Shown here in pieces: positions 17,181 to 25,156 of a DNA stretch of 64,000 bases (its first letter is position 1; each line of letters begins with the position of its first letter). Below the pieces are notes generated by a model that had not been told where the DNA came from, did no database searches, and was given only the letters and a program-made list of their open reading frames with translations. Location: the NCBI RefSeq assembly GCF_004799035.1, contig NZ_MWIO01000030.1, positions 1-64,000 of the forward strand. Reading direction: 5' to 3'. This DNA is from Rhodanobacter lindaniclasticus (GTDB lineage Bacteria > Pseudomonadota > Gammaproteobacteria > Xanthomonadales > Rhodanobacteraceae). The translations under genes were made by a program, and so were the position numbers.

Positions 17181-19370
17181 TCACTCGGCGCTGCCGTCCA
17201 GCCCGCGACGCTCCAGCAGCGGTTCGATGCGCGGCTCGTGGCCGGCGAAATCGCGGAACAGCTGCAGCGCATCCTTGCTGCCGCCCTGCGACAGCAGCGT
17301 CTGCCGGAAACGGTCGCCGTTGGTGCGGGTCAGGCCGCCGTGGCTCTTGATCCACTCCACCGTGTTCGCATCCAGCACCTCGGACCAGATGTAGGCGTAG
17401 TAGCCGGCCGCATAGCCGCCCATGATGTGGCTGAAGTACGGCGTGCGGTAGCGTGGCGGCACCGGCGCGTAATCGGTACCGTTGGCCTTCAGCGCGGCCG
17501 CCTCGAACGCCATCACGCCGTCCGCGTCGGGGATCTTGTCCGCGCCGAGCTGGTGCCAGCTCTGGTCGAGCATCGCCGCGCCGAGGTATTCGGTGGTGGC
17601 GAAGCCCTGGTTGAACTTCGAGGTGGCCAGCACCTTGTCCAGCAGTTCCTTCGGCATCGGCGCGCCGGTCTGGTAGTGCTTCGCATAGTTGGCCAGCACG
17701 CTGGGCCAGTCGGCCCACATCTCGTTCACCTGCGAGGGGAACTCGACGAAGTCGCGCGGCACGCTGGTACCGCTGAAGCGCGGGTACTTCACGTTGGAGA
17801 ACATGCCGTGCAGCGCGTGGCCGAACTCGTGGAATGCCGTGGTCACCTCGTCCCAGGTCAGCAGGGTCGGGCCGCTGGTCGGCTTGGTGATGTTGAGGTG
17901 GTTGGCCACCACCGGCAGGTTGCCGGTCAGCGCGGACTGGTCCACGTAGGAGTTCATCCAGGCGCCGCCGCGCTTGGACGGGCGGGCATACATGTCGGCC
18001 AGGAAGATCGCCAGCTGGCTGCCGTCTTCGTTGTAGACGTCGTACACCAGCACGTCGGGGTTGTAGACCGGCAGGTCGGTGCGCTGCTTGAACTTGAGTC
18101 CGTAGAGCTGGCCGGCGGCGTAGAACACGCCGTTCTCCAGCACGTTCTTCATCTCGAAATAGGGCTTGAGCTGGCTCTCGTCGAAGTTGTACTTGTCGGC
18201 CCGGACCTTCTCCGTGTAGTAGGCCCAGTCCCACGGCTGCAGCGCGAACGTGGGCTGGCCCTTGGCCGCCTGCTCCCTGTCGATCATCGCCTGCAACGCG
18301 GCGCCTTCGCGCCTGGCGTTGGCGACCGCCGGCGGCGCCAGCTTGCCGAGCATGGCGTTGACCGCCTCCGGCGTCTTCGCGGTCTGGTCGGCCAGCACGT
18401 AGGCAGCCCAGGTCGGATAGCCGAGCATGCCCGCCTTCTCCGCACGCAGTTTCATCACCTGCGACACGATCGCGGTGTTGTCGTACGCGTTGCCACGGCT
18501 GCCGCGCGTGATCGAGGCCTTGTACAGGCGCTCGCGCAACGCGCGGTTTTCCAGCTGCGCCAGCGGCGGCTGGCCGGTGGTGTTGAGCAGGGCGATCACG
18601 TACTTGCCGTCCAGCCCCTTCGCCTTGGCGGCGGCCGCCGCGGCTTCGATCTGGGCATCGGTGAGGCCGGCCAGTTCGGCGCGGCTGTCCACCACCAGTG
18701 CCGAATCGTTGACCTCGGCCAGCACGTTCTGGGTGAACCTGGTGCCGAGCTTGGCGAGCTCGCCGTTGATCTGCTTCAGGTGCGCCTTGTCGGCGTCGGA
18801 CAGCTTGGCGCCGGCGCGCACGAAATCGGTGTGGTAGCGCTCGATCAGGCGCACGCCCTGCGCATCCAGGCCGAGGCTGTCGCGCGTGTCGTACAGCTTC
18901 TGGATACGCGCGAACAGCGCCGGGTCCAGCGCGATCGCGTCGCGGTGCGCGGCCAGCTTCGGCGCGTACTCGGCCTGCAGCTTCTTCAGCGCATCGTTGT
19001 TCTCGACCCCGGACACGCTGAAGAACACGGTCGAGGTGCGCTCCAGCACCTGGCCGGATTTCTCCAGCGCGATGATGGTGTTGTCGAAGGTCGGCGCAGC
19101 AGGGTTGGCGCTGATCGCCGCCACTTCACGCAGCTGCTCGGCCATGCCGCGGTCGAACGCAGGCGCGTAGTCGCTGTCCTTGATCCTGTCGAACGCGGGG
19201 TAGTGCAGCGGCAGCGTGCTTTCGGCGAAGAACGGATTGGCACGGACATCGGCAGCGGCCGCGTGTGACGCGTGCGTGCCTGCGTGCTGCTTGTCCGCCG
19301 CGGTGTCGGCATAGGCCGCCATGGAACTGGTCAACGCGATCGTCATCGCCAGGGAAAGGGTGGGCTTCAT
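17181..19370 (-). CDS. M3-family peptidyl-dipeptidase, exported (Dcp type)
   Basis: The 729 aa zinc metallopeptidase has a signal peptide (MKPTLSLAMTIALTSSMAAYA), a long helical N-domain and the catalytic FHEFGHALHGMFSN (about residue 485-498), the HExxH motif of thimet-type oligopeptidases, with the third ligand Glu expected in SQVNEMWADWP. Dcp removes C-terminal dipeptides. I used the ATG at 19368-19370; an adjacent TTG is also possible. It stands alone with its own terminator. An export signal means a periplasmic role, unlike E. coli Dcp, which is described as cytoplasmic. Confidence 0.88.
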   Translation of the reverse strand: MKPTLSLAMTIALTSSMAAYADTAADKQHAGTHASHAAAADVRANPFFAESTLPLHYPAFDRIKDSDYAPAFDRGMAEQLREVAAISANPAAPTFDNTIIALEKSGQVLERTSTVFFSVSGVENNDALKKLQAEYAPKLAAHRDAIALDPALFARIQKLYDTRDSLGLDAQGVRLIERYHTDFVRAGAKLSDADKAHLKQINGELAKLGTRFTQNVLAEVNDSALVVDSRAELAGLTDAQIEAAAAAAKAKGLDGKYVIALLNTTGQPPLAQLENRALRERLYKASITRGSRGNAYDNTAIVSQVMKLRAEKAGMLGYPTWAAYVLADQTAKTPEAVNAMLGKLAPPAVANARREGAALQAMIDREQAAKGQPTFALQPWDWAYYTEKVRADKYNFDESQLKPYFEMKNVLENGVFYAAGQLYGLKFKQRTDLPVYNPDVLVYDVYNEDGSQLAIFLADMYARPSKRGGAWMNSYVDQSALTGNLPVVANHLNITKPTSGPTLLTWDEVTTAFHEFGHALHGMFSNVKYPRFSGTSVPRDFVEFPSQVNEMWADWPSVLANYAKHYQTGAPMPKELLDKVLATSKFNQGFATTEYLGAAMLDQSWHQLGADKIPDADGVMAFEAAALKANGTDYAPVPPRYRTPYFSHIMGGYAAGYYAYIWSEVLDANTVEWIKSHGGLTRTNGDRFRQTLLSQGGSKDALQLFRDFAGHEPRIEPLLERRGLDGSAE

Positions 19371-19424
19371 CAAGGTCCGCTCGACGTGGGGGGAGCCCCG
19401 ATCCTACCCAAAGCCTCCGCCACG

Positions 19425-19448
19425 CACCCATGACTAAAGCCATGGGTG
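19425..19448. repeat. Isolated 8-bp-arm hairpin resembling IS200/IS605 ends
   Basis: CACCCATG and CATGGGTG flank the loop ACTAAAGC, giving a perfect 8-bp stem in the 94-bp gap between the M3 peptidase and esterase genes. Hairpins with a TTTAG-type loop occur at ends of IS200/IS605 elements and as REP sequences. No transposase or second end is nearby, so at most this is a remnant or a REP unit. Confidence 0.4.
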
Positions 19449-19464
19449 GACACCGCGAGATCCG

Positions 19465-21090
19465 CTACAACGGGTCCGCGTGTGTGGCGAAGTAAGCCTG
19501 CAGGAACGCCTGCCGCGCCGCTCCGCGATCGGCCTCGGTGCGGCAATGCGCCGCAATCACCTGACGCAGCAGCCCGCCATCGGATTCGCGCACCGCGGGC
19601 CAGGGCGGCAGGCCCGCGCCGTTGGGATCGCCGGTCTTGATGAACCGTGCGAAGTAGCCTTCCATCATGGCGGACGCGGCGCGGTCGGCAGCCGTCCACG
19701 CATAGACCGGATTGCCCGCCAGGTTGCCCAGCGCGTACTCGATCCCGGCGCTGTGCACCGCGCCGGGATCCGGGCTTTCGCCCGCCGCCGGATGCACCTT
19801 GGCCGGACGCGGCTGATCGAAGTAGTAGAAGTACACCGGCGCGCCGCCGTGGCGTCGCTGCAGATCCATCCAGCGCCAGGTGGTGTGCGCGATGAACATG
19901 TCGCCGGCCAGCGCCGTGGCGGAAGATTTCACCTGCGTCGTGTCCGCGCCGGGGTACAGCGTCAGTGCGCGCGCCGCCTGCGCGCCGAACAGCCGTTGCA
20001 GCGCCGTGCGGTAATGGGCCGGGGTCGGCGGCTGGTCCTTCAGGATCGCGGTGTAGTAACCCTCCTGCGAATTGCTCCCCAGCAGCAGCGGCACCTGTGC
20101 CTGCTCGCCGCGGGCCATGCTGGCCGCGGGTGACTCGCGCAGGAACCAGCCGTCGAGATTGACGTCGGCATCGCCGTGCTGCTCGCGCGTGGCCTGCAGC
20201 AGGCGGTCCGCCGGCAGCGCGCGCAACGCGGCCAGCGTGCCGGCGCCCAGCTTCCGTGCGAACGCCTCGCCGCGGCGCTCCATCGTCGCCAGCGGCACCG
20301 GCGCGATCGGCGCGATCAGGGCGCCGCTTTCGCCGATCGCGCGCGCAAACAGCCCGCGCGAAAGCGGCGAGGCCATCAAGGCACTCACCGCGATCGAACC
20401 GGCCGACTCGCCAGCGATCGTCACCTGCGCCGGATCACCGCCGAAAGCGGCGATGTTGTCGCGCACCCAGCGCAGCGCGGCGACCTGGTCGAGCAGACCG
20501 TAGTTGCCCGCCGCGTGCTGCGGCGACTCGGTGGCGAGTGCGGGCGTGGCGAAGAAGCCGAACACGCCCAGGCGATAGTTCACCGTGACCGTGACGATGC
20601 CGCGGCTGGCCAGGCTGGCGCCGTCGTAGCGCGGTTCCGAGCCGTCGCCGGCAACGAAGCCGCCGCCGAAGAAATACACCAGCACCGGCAGCTTGGTGGT
20701 CGCGCCCGCAGGCTTCCACACGTTGAGGTAGAGACAGTCTTCGCTCATGCCGGCGGAGCGGAACCGCATGTCGCCGAACAGCGGCAGCTGCATGCAGCGC
20801 GGGCCGAAGCGTTTCGCCTCGCGCACGTCGTTCCACGCGGAGGCAGGTTGCGGCGGCTTCCAGCGCAGATCGCCGAGCGGCGGCGCGGCGTAGGGAATGC
20901 CCTGGAATACCTCCAGCGCCACCGCATCGGCCTGCGCACGGCGGCCTTCGACCCAGCCATCGGCCAGCGACACCCGCGGCGGCGGTGCGGCGGCGTGGGC
21001 CACGAAGGCGGCGAAACCCGCCATCCCGGCGAGCATCCTGACGAATTGGCTTGCCTTTCGCGGCGCCGGTCGTGCAATCGGGTCGGACAT
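19465..21090 (-). CDS. Type-B carboxylesterase, exported
   Basis: The 541 aa protein has a signal peptide (about residues 15-35, MLAGMAGFAAFVAHAAA) and the carboxylesterase/lipase family core: the EDCLYLNVWKP signature near residue 120, oxyanion region YFFGGGFVAGDG, and the serine nucleophile in TIAGESAGSIAVSAL near residue 228. The charge-relay His is probably in VHSAGIEYALGN (about residue 450). It would hydrolyse carboxylic esters in the periplasm. No partner genes; a small membrane-protein gene is 73 bp upstream. Confidence 0.87.
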   Translation of the reverse strand: MSDPIARPAPRKASQFVRMLAGMAGFAAFVAHAAAPPPRVSLADGWVEGRRAQADAVALEVFQGIPYAAPPLGDLRWKPPQPASAWNDVREAKRFGPRCMQLPLFGDMRFRSAGMSEDCLYLNVWKPAGATTKLPVLVYFFGGGFVAGDGSEPRYDGASLASRGIVTVTVNYRLGVFGFFATPALATESPQHAAGNYGLLDQVAALRWVRDNIAAFGGDPAQVTIAGESAGSIAVSALMASPLSRGLFARAIGESGALIAPIAPVPLATMERRGEAFARKLGAGTLAALRALPADRLLQATREQHGDADVNLDGWFLRESPAASMARGEQAQVPLLLGSNSQEGYYTAILKDQPPTPAHYRTALQRLFGAQAARALTLYPGADTTQVKSSATALAGDMFIAHTTWRWMDLQRRHGGAPVYFYYFDQPRPAKVHPAAGESPDPGAVHSAGIEYALGNLAGNPVYAWTAADRAASAMMEGYFARFIKTGDPNGAGLPPWPAVRESDGGLLRQVIAAHCRTEADRGAARQAFLQAYFATHADPL

Positions 21091-21163
21091 CGACTCAACC
21101 CATGGGGTACGGGTCTCGCAGCCTAGGCGCCTGGTCGCCCCATGTCATCCCGGACAAGGCGAC

Positions 21164-21364
21164 TCAGGCCTCGGGTGCGCCGCACGTTTCCACCGCGGTT
21201 GGCGTTGCGCAATCGACCTGTACGGCGACCGCGGGCGCGGCGCGACGGACCTTGGCCAATTGCGCCGACGACGGGCTGGCGGTCAGCATGGCGCCCATCA
21301 CCAGCACGCAGACGCTGGAGCAAGCGACGAACAGCATGGTCAGGAAGATGGATTCGAATTTCAT
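21164..21364 (-). CDS. Small single-span membrane or exported protein
   Basis: The 66 aa product has a hydrophobic segment at residues about 5-30 (IFLTMLFVACSSVCVLVMGAML) followed by a short Ala/Val-rich part with two cysteines near the C-terminus. I do not recognise a family. The ATG at 21362-21364 has a GAGAAC-type ribosome site nearby. It lies upstream of the esterase gene on the same strand. Evidence for coding is moderate: clear hydropathy but little else. Confidence 0.5.
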   Translation of the reverse strand: MKFESIFLTMLFVACSSVCVLVMGAMLTASPSSAQLAKVRRAAPAVAVQVDCATPTAVETCGAPEA

Positions 21365-21617
21365 GACGCGTTCTCCGATGGAAGCAAGTCCCTGTGCTGT
21401 CCCTGGAGCAATCGCCGTGCCAAGTGCGGATGAAGACGCAAGTAAATGACTTATATTGAATTTTTCCCGTCGGCGTGGAGGCGAATGATTGTCCGCGGAC
21501 AGCACCGCGCCGTGCAGCCGGACAGCGCTTCGGCCCGGGCCACGCGCGGGAAGTCCCGCGCGCGACGTGACTGCCAGGCCAGTTACACTCCATTAACAAA
21601 CCGTCGAGTACATTATT

Positions 21618-21726
21618 GCCCATGTCGTGAGACATCCATCCCATCGTGCGGCGAGGCTCCCCCTCCTCCTCCGCACCAAACGCAGACGGATCCCCCAACC
21701 CGCAGACTCCCCTCTGCGGGTTTTTT
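21618..21726 (+). ncRNA. Candidate sRNA with C-rich loops (sX13-like layout)
   Basis: This intergenic stretch of about 109 nt contains three stem-loops in a row on the plus strand: ATGTC/GACAT with loop GTGA (21622-21635), GTGCGG/CCGCAC around a C-rich loop (21646-21675), and AACCCGCAGA/TCTGCGGGTT with loop CTCCCC followed by six T residues (21697-21726), a strong terminator. No protein gene uses that terminator: the small gene to the left and terC to the right are both on the minus strand. The layout, length and C-rich loops recall Xanthomonas sX13, a small RNA that pairs with G-rich sites in mRNAs. A TACATT element at 21609-21614 could be the -10 box; no good -35 box is seen. Homology is not tested. 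Confidence 0.55.
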
Positions 21727-21740
21727 CGTGCCCGGTGCCG

Positions 21741-22505
21741 CTACTCGCCTGGCGCGTACTTTTCGTGCAGCGACACCGGCGCCACCTGGCGCTGCGTGCG
21801 CCGGCGGATCGCCAGGTTGATCAGCTCCACGAACACCGAGAAAGCCATCGCGGCGTAGATGTAGCCCTTCGGGATGTGCTGGCCGAAACCGTCCGCCATC
21901 AGCACCAGGCCGATCATGATCAGGAAGCTCAGCGCCAGCACCTTGACCGTGGGGTGACGCTCGACGAATTCACCCAGCGGCCTGGCGAACATCAGCATGA
22001 ACACGATCGAGGCAAGGATCGCGGCGACCATCACCCAGCGCTGGTCGACCATGCCCACCGCGGTGATGATCGAGTCCAGCGAAAACACGATGTCCAGCAG
22101 CATGATCTGCATGATCACGCCGCCGAAGGTCGCCGTGGCCGTGACCGCCCCCGTGCCGACGTGTTCGGTGGCGCCCTCCAGTTTCTGGTGGATCTCGTGG
22201 GTGGCCTTGCCGATCAGGAACAATCCGCCGCCGATCAGGATCAGGTCGCGCCACGAGAAGGCGTGGCCGAACAGCTCGAACAGCGGCGCGGTGAGTCCGA
22301 CGATCCAGGCGATCGCCATCAGCAGGCCCAGCCGCGACACGGCCGCCAGCATGATGCCCAGGCGCCGGGCCTTGTCGCGTCGTTCCGGCGGCAGCTTGCC
22401 GGCCAGGATCGAGATGAAAATGATGTTGTCGATGCCCAGCACCAGCTCGAGTGCGGTGAGTGTGGCGAGGGCAATCCAGATTTCGGGGTTGGCCAGTTGT
22501 TCCAT
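21741..22505 (-). CDS. TerC/Alx family membrane protein (likely Mn2+ exporter)
   Basis: The 254 aa protein has seven to eight membrane helices and the TerC signature ALELVLGIDNIIFISILAGKLP at the N-terminus and LLDIVFSLDSIITAVGM in the middle; the two acidic motifs are thought to bind metal. Family members (Alx, MeeF, YkoY) export manganese. The start Met precedes EQLANPEIW, the usual family start; an in-frame Met 11 codons upstream is less likely. The preceding riboswitch of the yybP-ykoY class supports Mn2+-induced expression. Confidence 0.88.
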   Translation of the reverse strand: MEQLANPEIWIALATLTALELVLGIDNIIFISILAGKLPPERRDKARRLGIMLAAVSRLGLLMAIAWIVGLTAPLFELFGHAFSWRDLILIGGGLFLIGKATHEIHQKLEGATEHVGTGAVTATATFGGVIMQIMLLDIVFSLDSIITAVGMVDQRWVMVAAILASIVFMLMFARPLGEFVERHPTVKVLALSFLIMIGLVLMADGFGQHIPKGYIYAAMAFSVFVELINLAIRRRTQRQVAPVSLHEKYAPGE

Positions 22506-22730
22506 GGAAGGGTTCTCGGAAATGACGAAGAAGGGCATGCGCCCGATCCGATGGCACGCGGGGCAGGCTGCAACGATCGGCAGAACGGGAAGCGGAGATA
22601 CCGGGCCAGGCCACGCCGCACGATGAGGTGCACGCGCAACGACCATGGTGCTCGCTGGGTATCGGGGGCGGGTGAACGTCTCCGGCGGGCTGGAAGGACC
22701 ACGGCGGCGGAGGCATCTTTTGCGGACGCA

Positions 22731-22846
22731 CCTTCGCCGTGGGACGGCGAAGGTCTTGCTCGCAAATGGCTGTGCCATTTGCTGCTGCACCGGGGCGCGA
22801 GGCCCGTCATGACGGCGACAGCGATCGGGAGCTACTCCCCTTCGGT
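22731..22846 (-). promoter_or_regulatory. yybP-ykoY (Mn2+) riboswitch with competing hairpin
   Basis: Read on the minus strand, the aptamer starts with CCGAAGGGGAGTAGCTCCC (22829-22847), the GGGGAGTAG core of yybP-ykoY RNAs, followed by GCCGTCATGACGGGC and, at the 3' end, GCGAGCAAGACCTTCG. P1 pairs CGAAGG with CCTTCG. The 3' strand of P1 can instead form a perfect 10-bp hairpin, CCTTCGCCGT with ACGGCGAAGG (22731-22753), so a ligand switch between the two pairings is easy to draw. There is no U tract after that hairpin, so control is probably translational or Rho-linked rather than by intrinsic termination. The RNA leads into terC, whose start is 225 nt downstream. Confidence 0.82.
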
Positions 22847-22899
22847 GGCCGATGCTAGCACGGGGACCGGCACGCCACCGCTGCGTATGCGGTCAGATC

Positions 22900-23433
22900 T
22901 CACAATTCGGGAATCAGCGCGGAGAGATCGGTCACGCCGACATCGATGCCGAACTGGCTGAACAAGGTCGTGACCTGGCCGCGATGGTGGGTCTGGTGGT
23001 TGAACACATGGCGCAGCACCAGGCCGCACGGCTTGGCGTGGGATTCGCCGGCACTGTTCACGTAGCGCAGCGACTGCTCGTACAGCGTGTCGGTGGCTTC
23101 GCGGGTGAACGCGATCAGCGCCGCATCCACCAGCTCCCGATCATGGCGCAGACGGGCCAGCTCGGGGAACGTGATGCCGCGAACCAGCGGCGGCAGCGGC
23201 AGCGCGCGCACCGGGTCGAGCGATGCCAGCGACGGCCATGCGGCGGCGAAACGCTTCAGCCAGTGGATGTCGGCAGCCAGGATGTGCTCCAGCGTGGCGG
23301 CGATCGAGCCGAAGAAAGCGCCGCGATCGGCATGCCACTGCGCCTCGTCCAGCTGCGCGGCGGCGACATACAGACGCACGTTCATCCACTGGTTGTAGCG
23401 CGCGGTGAGTTCGAAATCGGACTTCAGCGACAT
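22900..23433 (-). CDS. DinB-fold (YfiT/DinB) putative metalloenzyme
   Basis: The 177 aa protein is a DinB-superfamily four-helix bundle, recognised by AARYNQWMNVRLYVAA at the N-terminus, the first metal His in LEHILAADIHWLKRF (about residue 49) and the paired His in VLRHVFNHQTHHRGQVTTLF (about residues 140-155). These proteins bind Zn2+ or Ni2+ through three histidines and include thiol transferases; the substrate here is unknown. The M14 peptidase gene is 15 bp upstream on the same strand, so they probably form an operon. Confidence 0.85.
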   Translation of the reverse strand: MSLKSDFELTARYNQWMNVRLYVAAAQLDEAQWHADRGAFFGSIAATLEHILAADIHWLKRFAAAWPSLASLDPVRALPLPPLVRGITFPELARLRHDRELVDAALIAFTREATDTLYEQSLRYVNSAGESHAKPCGLVLRHVFNHQTHHRGQVTTLFSQFGIDVGVTDLSALIPEL

Positions 23434-23448
23434 GCCGGCCGATCCGCG

Positions 23449-24375
23449 TCAGCCGGCCGGATGCGCCAGCGCGAAGTCGATTGCCGCCGCCACCGCCGCC
23501 ACCTGCGCCGCGTTGCATTGCGCGGGCGTGGCGCGCGGGCTGTCGGGGTAGACCTCGGTAGTGGTCCGGTACGGGGCGTCGGTAATGCCGGCGCACAGGC
23601 CAAGCCGGCCGTAGTCGTATTCGATCACGCCGTGCGCCACCACCGGCGAACCGATGATGGTGCCGTCGGGATCGGCCGGCGCGATGTGGGTGACCGCGGC
23701 CACCGCGGCGATGACCGCCTGCTGGAACGCCGGCTGCGACCGCGCGCTGTCGGCGCACAGGTAGAAGCCATCGGGAATCGTGCCTGGTTCGAACGGCTTG
23801 CCGTCGCGTGCCGCCAGTGCCGGGCGGAACTCGTTCTCGTCGCTGTCGGTGGTTTCGTGCAGGTCGATGTGCGTCGCCACGCGGTGGCGCAGCGGCGCGA
23901 CCAGCGCCATCAGCGCGGCCGCTTCCTGCGCCGGGCTGTCCGCGTAAAACGAGCGGTTGGGATCGAGTGCCGCGGCGTTCCAGCGCTGGATGCGCTCGTA
24001 ACCCCACGGGCTCACACACGGCACCACCAGCAAGTTGGCCCGGCCGGCGACGTCTGCCGCGTGCTGCTCGGCGAACTGCAGCGCACCATGCACGCCGCTG
24101 GTTTCGTAGCCGTGCACGCCACCGGTAACCAGCATCACCGGCAGCTCCTCGCGCCAGCCGCTGCTGCGCAGGGCGAACAGCGGATAGCGGGCGCCGGGAT
24201 AATCCAGTTCGCCGTACTGCGACACCTCCCACCGTGCGCGCAGCGCGTCGATCCGGCGCAGCACGTCATCCGCGTAGCTGCGCTGCACGCGCTGGCGCGA
24301 GCGCCATGCCTCGCGTTCGGCCTCGCCCCAGGGCAGGCCCGGGGTGCCGACGGGATAAAAGCTGGACTGGTTCAT
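23449..24375 (-). CDS. M14-family metallocarboxypeptidase-like protein
   Basis: The 308 aa product shows the zinc carboxypeptidase pattern: ligands H and E in TGGVHGYETSGVHG (about residues 90-103), LDPNRSF (substrate Arg-type region), the third ligand His in HIDLHETTDSD (about 180), and the probable catalytic Glu in TTEVYPDSP near 285. It lacks a signal peptide, so the protein is cytoplasmic. Such M14 enzymes cut C-terminal residues or deacylate small substrates (succinylglutamate desuccinylase/AstE side). The start at MNQSSFYPVG follows GGAA; an ATG five codons upstream is possible. Confidence 0.82.
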   Translation of the reverse strand: MNQSSFYPVGTPGLPWGEAEREAWRSRQRVQRSYADDVLRRIDALRARWEVSQYGELDYPGARYPLFALRSSGWREELPVMLVTGGVHGYETSGVHGALQFAEQHAADVAGRANLLVVPCVSPWGYERIQRWNAAALDPNRSFYADSPAQEAAALMALVAPLRHRVATHIDLHETTDSDENEFRPALAARDGKPFEPGTIPDGFYLCADSARSQPAFQQAVIAAVAAVTHIAPADPDGTIIGSPVVAHGVIEYDYGRLGLCAGITDAPYRTTTEVYPDSPRATPAQCNAAQVAAVAAAIDFALAHPAG

Positions 24376-24441
24376 CGTGGTTCCGTGCATGGGCGACGAG
24401 AAGCCGGCGGTCCTGCCGCCGGTCCCGATGGCCGGGGTCGC

Positions 24442-25068
24442 TTACTTCGCACCGCCGTTCGAGGCGCCCTGGGCCGGCAGCGGTTCGAGATTGAAGCTGA
24501 TCGTGGTGAGCTTGGCGTCCAGGCCCTGCACGACGTCACTGGTCAGGTCGTTGGTGGTGTTGCCGCCCAGCACCGCGTCGCGGTTGAGCAGCAAGCCGCA
24601 ACGGTGCTTGGTGTAGCTGGCGGCGACCACCGGCTGCGCCTCCTGGCCGATCCGCTGCATCACCTTGGCGCGGGTGAGCTGGATGCGCTCGTTCTGCTCG
24701 CTGGCCTGCGACTGGAAGGTCTGCATGCGCTGCTGCAAGGCCGCACCCTGCTGCTTGCGCTGATCCTCGGTGAGCGTGGAGGCCTTCTGCTGGAAGCTCT
24801 GGATATCCGTATCCAGCGGCTTGCGCTGGTTCGACAGCGTGTTGCGTGCCTGCTCGGCCAACTGGCCCAGCCGCTCACTGGCGGCCTTGCCGACCTTGGA
24901 CTGGGCGAACACCGCTTCACGCGAGAGCATGCACACGCCGGCCACCGGGCTGCCACCCAGCTCGCCGGCGGCCGGCGCGCTCTGGGCGTGCGCGCTCTGG
25001 GCGGGAACGACGGACAAACCGGTGGCGAGGGCGAGCGCGGCAGCGAGCGTGAGACGAGGCAGGTTCAT
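24442..25068 (-). CDS. OmpH/Skp-like periplasmic protein
   Basis: The 208 aa protein has a signal peptide (about residues 1-28, cleavage after AHA) and a mature part with long charged/Gln-rich coiled-coil helices (about 65-145, QLAEQARNTLSNQRKPLDTD and AALQQRMQTFQSQASEQNE), the hallmark of the Skp/OmpH chaperone family. A C-terminal beta-like tail holds one cysteine. Skp binds outer-membrane proteins in the periplasm. This copy is not beside bamA or lpxD, so it is probably an extra family member rather than the main skp gene. Confidence 0.75.
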   Translation of the reverse strand: MNLPRLTLAAALALATGLSVVPAQSAHAQSAPAAGELGGSPVAGVCMLSREAVFAQSKVGKAASERLGQLAEQARNTLSNQRKPLDTDIQSFQQKASTLTEDQRKQQGAALQQRMQTFQSQASEQNERIQLTRAKVMQRIGQEAQPVVAASYTKHRCGLLLNRDAVLGGNTTNDLTSDVVQGLDAKLTTISFNLEPLPAQGASNGGAK

Positions 25069-25156
25069 GGTGGCGGTTCCGGATGAATTGAGGTCACGAG
25101 TTCAGCCGACCACATGCCGGCTGCGTGGTTCCCCAGCATAGCCGATCGCACCGCGA

